Positions 33,327-36,220 of a stretch of DNA of 36,220 nucleotides are shown here, one piece after another. The translations under genes and the position numbers were made by a program. Numbering within the stretch: position 1 is the first letter of the stretch; every line of letters starts with the position of its first letter. The stretch is from Candidatus Schekmanbacteria bacterium (lineage in GTDB: Bacteria; CSSED10-310; JACPHN01), in contig JACPHN010000060.1 in assembly GCA_016188575.1 (NCBI GenBank), positions 1-36,220 of the forward strand, in the 5' to 3' direction. The notes beneath the pieces are model-generated. The model had not been told where the DNA came from. It ran no database searches and worked only from the letters and a program-made list of their open reading frames with translations.

Positions 33327-34561
33327 ACATTTCTACCGACTTTCTCCTGGCCATCCCCAAGCCCGACCTGCACGTGCACCTGGATGGCTCGCTGCGCCTC
33401 GGCACGCTCATCGAGCTCGCCCAGGAATACGGCGTTTCCCTTCCCTCCTATACAGAGGACGGCCTCAGAGCACTCGTCTTTAAGGAACGCTACGAAAACC
33501 TCGGAGAATACCTCACCGGATTCCGCTACACGGTGGCCGTGCTGCAGAGCGAGGCCGCCATCGAACGCGTCGCCTACGAGCTGGCGCTGGACAATCAGGC
33601 GGAAGGCGTCCGCTACATCGAGGTCCGCTATGCACCGCACCTGCACTCGCATAGCCACCTCGACCCGATTCAGACGATGCGCGCCGTCAACCGCGGACTT
33701 GAACGCGCCGCCAGGTCATATAATGAGCGCCCCGGGGTCGTCGCCGGCACGGAACCGCCTTTTGCCTTTGGCATCATCGTCTGCGGGTTGCGGATGTTTT
33801 CCAGGGAATACAGCGAATACTACGCGAATCTCCTCTCCGCACACCGCTTTTCCCCGCCTTCCGAAGTGTACGGCTGGGCAACCCTGGAGCTCGTTCGCGC
33901 TGCCGTCGAAGCGCGCGATCGCCACGCGGTGCCGATCGTCGGACTCGATCTCGCCGGACAGGAGCGCGGCTATCCCCCAATCGACCATGAGGCCGCCTAT
34001 CGCTTCGCCCACCGCCACTTTCTCTGCAAGACCGTGCACGCCGGCGAAGCCTATGGGCCGGAAAGCATCTTCCAGGCCATTACCGAGCTGCACGCCGATC
34101 GCATCGGACATGGATACTACCTCATGGACGCCGGCATGGTCAGCGATCCCCAGGTTCCCAATGCCGATGCCTATGTCCACGCGCTTTCACAATACATCGC
34201 GGATCGCCGCATCACCCTTGAAGTCTGCTTGACCAGCAACTTTCAGACGATCCCGGAGCTCACCGAGCTGGGCCTCCACAACGCCAGAAAGTTCCGCGAC
34301 GCGCGTCTCTCTTTCGCCATCTGTACGGACAACCGCCTGATCTCCAACACCTCCGTAACCAAAGAGCTCCAGCTCGCCGTCGCGCACCTCGGTTTCGATC
34401 TCCGCGATATCCGCAACGCCGTCATCTATGGATTCAAGCGCAGCTTCTTCCCCGGAACCTACGCGGCGAAGCGCGCCTACGTCCGCCAGATCATTGACCA
34501 CTACGGCGCGCAGGAGGAGCTCTTCAAGACTGCCTCGGCGACCACGGGCTCAGAGCCCTGA
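33323..34561 (+). CDS. Adenosine deaminase-like metal-dependent hydrolase
   Basis: The 412-residue product is a TIM-barrel member of the adenosine/AMP deaminase family: His17 and His19 in 'DLHVHLDGS', 'VGLDLAGQE', His239 and Glu242 in 'VHAGEAYGPES', His263 in 'DRIGHG', 'LEVCLTSNFQT', and metal-ligand Asp336 in 'CTDNRLIS'. Classical adenosine deaminases have Asp-Asp at the last site; here the second is Asn337, so substrate preference may differ (another purine or modified nucleoside). It is also longer than the roughly 340 residues usual for bacterial enzymes. The start overlaps the pyrE stop. It is cytoplasmic and likely acts in purine salvage. Its 3' end overlaps the convergent gene by 12 bases. 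Confidence 0.85.
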   Translation: MNISTDFLLAIPKPDLHVHLDGSLRLGTLIELAQEYGVSLPSYTEDGLRALVFKERYENLGEYLTGFRYTVAVLQSEAAIERVAYELALDNQAEGVRYIEVRYAPHLHSHSHLDPIQTMRAVNRGLERAARSYNERPGVVAGTEPPFAFGIIVCGLRMFSREYSEYYANLLSAHRFSPPSEVYGWATLELVRAAVEARDRHAVPIVGLDLAGQERGYPPIDHEAAYRFAHRHFLCKTVHAGEAYGPESIFQAITELHADRIGHGYYLMDAGMVSDPQVPNADAYVHALSQYIADRRITLEVCLTSNFQTIPELTELGLHNARKFRDARLSFAICTDNRLISNTSVTKELQLAVAHLGFDLRDIRNAVIYGFKRSFFPGTYAAKRAYVRQIIDHYGAQEELFKTASATTGSEP

Positions 34562-35269
34562 CCGGTCTCCTCGGCCGATGGCCGCAAGCGCGGCCATCTT
34601 GCGGACGTACGGGAGTCGCTGAAAGTGGCGCAGGAGCTGCAAGCGCTCGCCGGCGGCGCGCCCGTCAAGAAAGTCGAGAAACCGCCGGCTGAGGCTGGCG
34701 GCGTCCTGATACCGCTGCTGCAGGTGCGGATCCAAGGAGGGGTCGAGCGTCGTTTCGAACACCTCCCGCTGCAGCCACTGGCGGATTGCCGGCGGCAGCT
34801 CGACGGCGCTGCGGCCGCAGCTACGTCTGTGCTGCCGGCGCAAAAAATGCGCGAGCACCAGATACCGCGTCAGGTAGCCGAGCAGCTCGAGCTCAAGGAG
34901 CGAGAACTCCAGTCGTCGCCAGGTGCGGTCGAGGATCTGCAGCAAGTGATCGAGCTCCTCGATGAACACGCCAAATCCGCCGACGTTGCTTGCGTCCAGG
35001 CCGTGAAATGGGTGTGCCCCCTCGAGCTGCACGATGAGACGGTCAGGATAGTACAGCGCCAGCCGCAGCCCATCCTGGCGCGGATTGATGAGCACCCGGG
35101 CCTGGCCGGGGGCCGCAGAGCCCACCGCGGCAACCTCTCTGCACTGCTCGTACAGCCGGCGATACCCCTGATCTCCGATGATGAACCTGTCGATCTCGCG
35201 CCCCGCGGGTTGCAACCCGTAGAGCTGCTCGATCACATTTTGCACGACCTCCAACAGCGACAGACTCAC
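34550..35269 (-). CDS. Conserved-looking protein of unknown function
   Basis: The product is 239 residues if it starts at GTG 35269, which has GAGG five bases upstream; a longer frame reaches 35500 but adds Arg/Ser-rich sequence unlike the rest. It is rich in Leu and helical, with segments such as 'LLEVVQNVIEQLYGL', 'EIDRFIIGDQGYRRLYEQ', 'FGVFIEELDHLLQILDRTWR', 'LLGYLTRYLVLAHFLR' and 'ELPPAIRQWLQREVF'. No signal peptide, TM helix or catalytic motif is clear. Balanced amino-acid use argues that it is a real gene, in contrast to the opposite-strand frame at 34625-35272. It converges with the deaminase gene, their ends overlapping by 12 bases. Function unknown. Confidence 0.65.
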   Translation of the reverse strand: MSLSLLEVVQNVIEQLYGLQPAGREIDRFIIGDQGYRRLYEQCREVAAVGSAAPGQARVLINPRQDGLRLALYYPDRLIVQLEGAHPFHGLDASNVGGFGVFIEELDHLLQILDRTWRRLEFSLLELELLGYLTRYLVLAHFLRRQHRRSCGRSAVELPPAIRQWLQREVFETTLDPSLDPHLQQRYQDAASLSRRFLDFLDGRAAGERLQLLRHFQRLPYVRKMAALAAIGRGDRSGL

Positions 35270-35555
35270 TAGCGCCTCACGCGTGGCTGCGCTGCCCGGA
35301 CGGCACGCGCACTCCACAAGCTGACCCCGTAGCCTATCGCCACCGGCGACCGCCCGCCAGCTCTGAATCCACCGCCGGTTCGGCGCCGACGCGATAGTGC
35401 CCCGCTCCGTCCCTCCCCCGCTGACGAGGCGCGCCCTGAGCTGCGCTCGGCACTCCGGGAGCAGCGCGCTGACGGACGGCCGCATCAGGGCGCAGGGCAA
35501 TCCCGTCAGCTAGACCCTGAAGGGCCGTGACCCAGGGAATACGCGGCCACTTGAG

Positions 35556-35699
35556 ATGGCGATCATCGACACATTCCCAGCCGCTTCGGAGAGCCGCGGC
35601 CGTTGGCAAGCGTTTCGCATTGGCGTCAACGGATGCAATTTTGGATCATCTATTGGAACTCTTTATGTAACCGTATACGATCCGAGTAAGATTGGATAA
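35556..35699 (+). pseudogene. Possible frameshifted 5' part of the terminal gene
   Basis: A 47-codon frame from ATG 35556 to TAA 35697-35699 ends 'QAFRIGVNGCNFGSSIGTL', 'YVTVYDPSKIG'. This is protein-like and flows into the next + strand frame ('NWSYREIALRADD') if one base is restored near 35696-35699. There is no clear ribosome site before the ATG. It could be the broken N-terminal part of the gene that continues to the window end, or an unrelated short frame. The gap 35270-35555 before it shows no gene. Confidence 0.4.
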
Positions 35700-36220
35700 C
35701 GAACTGGAGCTACAGAGAGATCGCCCTGCGCGCCGATGATTCCAAAGTGAGCGGAAATCATGACGAGATTCACGTGCTGGGCGCGATGAACGTCAATGTC
35801 AGCACCAGCAACAACCGTTGGTACGCGCTCTATCAATCTACTCCAGACAAGACCGAGGCAGATATCGTCGTTAGCAACAAGGAGGTGCTTGATAATGGTA
35901 ACTACATGTCGGTGCCATTCAATTTTGACAACGTGAATGCAAATACCGCTGACCTGGATCATCGTGGAGATTCTAACTACAAGGTAAAGAGAATTTTCGC
36001 TGGCAGTGGGACGGCCATGCTGCTCAGCAGCACGAGTGATCATGACGCGTTCGGGCTGCAGATCGGCATCCCGCTTTTCCGCATGGGCTATCCGCTTGGA
36101 TGGCCGGCAATAGGGGACAAGGTGGGAGAGGATTGGCTGCCAGGAGCGCACTTGTACTGGCATACCAACACGGGATCGAGCTATCGCATGCTCGAGCACG
36201 AGAAGTACTTCACCGCCAAC
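35690..36220 (+). CDS. Unknown protein, partial, AT-richer than its surroundings
   Basis: This frame is open from just after TAA 35687-35689 to the last base, so the 3' end is outside the window. It encodes at least 177 residues: 'NWSYREIALRADDSKVSGN', 'EIHVLGAMNVNVSTSNNRWY', 'SVPFNFDNVNANTADLDHRG', 'AFGLQIGIPLFRMGYPLGW' and 'LYWHTNTGSSYRMLEHEKYF'. It is rich in Asn, Asp, Ser, Thr and Tyr, as in extracellular or beta-rich proteins. The DNA is clearly less GC-rich than neighbouring genes, which suggests recent acquisition. No good start lies in this frame at its beginning (GTG at 35747 is the first), supporting a frameshift from the 35556 frame. I do not recognise a family. Confidence 0.6.

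Noticed and set aside
34625-35272. 215-residue + strand frame opposite the unknown - strand gene
   Set aside because: Fairly protein-like (Gln/Glu/Leu-rich), so not trivial, but the opposite strand has better amino-acid balance and a ribosome site at 35269.
35663-36199. 178-residue - strand frame
   Set aside because: Antisense of the terminal + strand frame, which is open to the window edge and has more natural protein composition.

Overview
The window is very GC-rich. It looks like the chromosome of a Gram-negative bacterium with complex regulation, probably an uncultured lineage of the former Deltaproteobacteria (Myxococcota or Desulfobacterota/Binatota-like). This is an inference from several things: a giant Ser/Thr kinase-ATPase-TPR protein, FHA- and receiver-linked GGDEF proteins, Wzm/Wzt exporters, a predicted outer-membrane barrel and lipoproteins, and frequent GTG/TTG starts. 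No rRNA, tRNA or CRISPR array was seen.

Layout. (1) 1-1509: a debris region. It has what looks like the end of an IS21-type insertion sequence, abutting a broken piece of a DUF499 (anti-phage-associated) ATPase, then about 950 bases with no convincing gene. (2) 1510-14764: seven + strand genes that overlap or nearly touch. They encode a predicted outer-membrane barrel, a lipoprotein with a fibronectin-like region, a 7-TM transglutaminase-like protein, an ATP-grasp peptide ligase, a membrane-anchored protein with about two dozen TPRs, and two paralogous secreted proteins, each of eight carboxypeptidase-regulatory-like beta repeats. A Ser/Thr kinase fused to an AAA ATPase and TPRs follows at 14890-18543. 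(3) 18640-19886: a coiled-coil protein gene built of 11-residue repeats, preceded by a truncated copy of its own 5' end. (4) 20030-23518 (- strand): a 1162-residue fusion of methyltransferase, PLD-type nuclease, SF2 helicase, DUF3427 region and S24/LexA-like domain, probably a defence or DNA-processing protein; then a DUF1697 protein. (5) 24377-28244 (- strand): an ECF sigma factor, zinc-finger anti-sigma factor, type II secretion/type IV pilus-type ATPase and Spy/CpxP-like periplasmic protein. (6) 28341-30546 (- strand): Wzm/Wzt polysaccharide ABC exporter. (7) 30672-32535 (- strand): two diguanylate cyclases. (8) 32745-34561 (+ strand): pyrE and an adenosine deaminase-like gene, transcribed divergently from the cyclases. 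(9) 34550 to the end: an unknown - strand gene, then an AT-richer, apparently frameshifted + strand gene that runs off the window.

The most unusual unit is region 2. Transglutaminase-7TM and ATP-grasp proteins are a known gene pair predicted to make or attach peptides. Here they are embedded in a translationally coupled operon with outer-membrane, periplasmic TPR and repetitive surface-protein genes, and the transglutaminase keeps Cys, His and Asp at the expected catalytic positions. My hypothesis is a cell-envelope peptide-ligation or cross-linking system acting on the repeat proteins, possibly under control of the downstream kinase.
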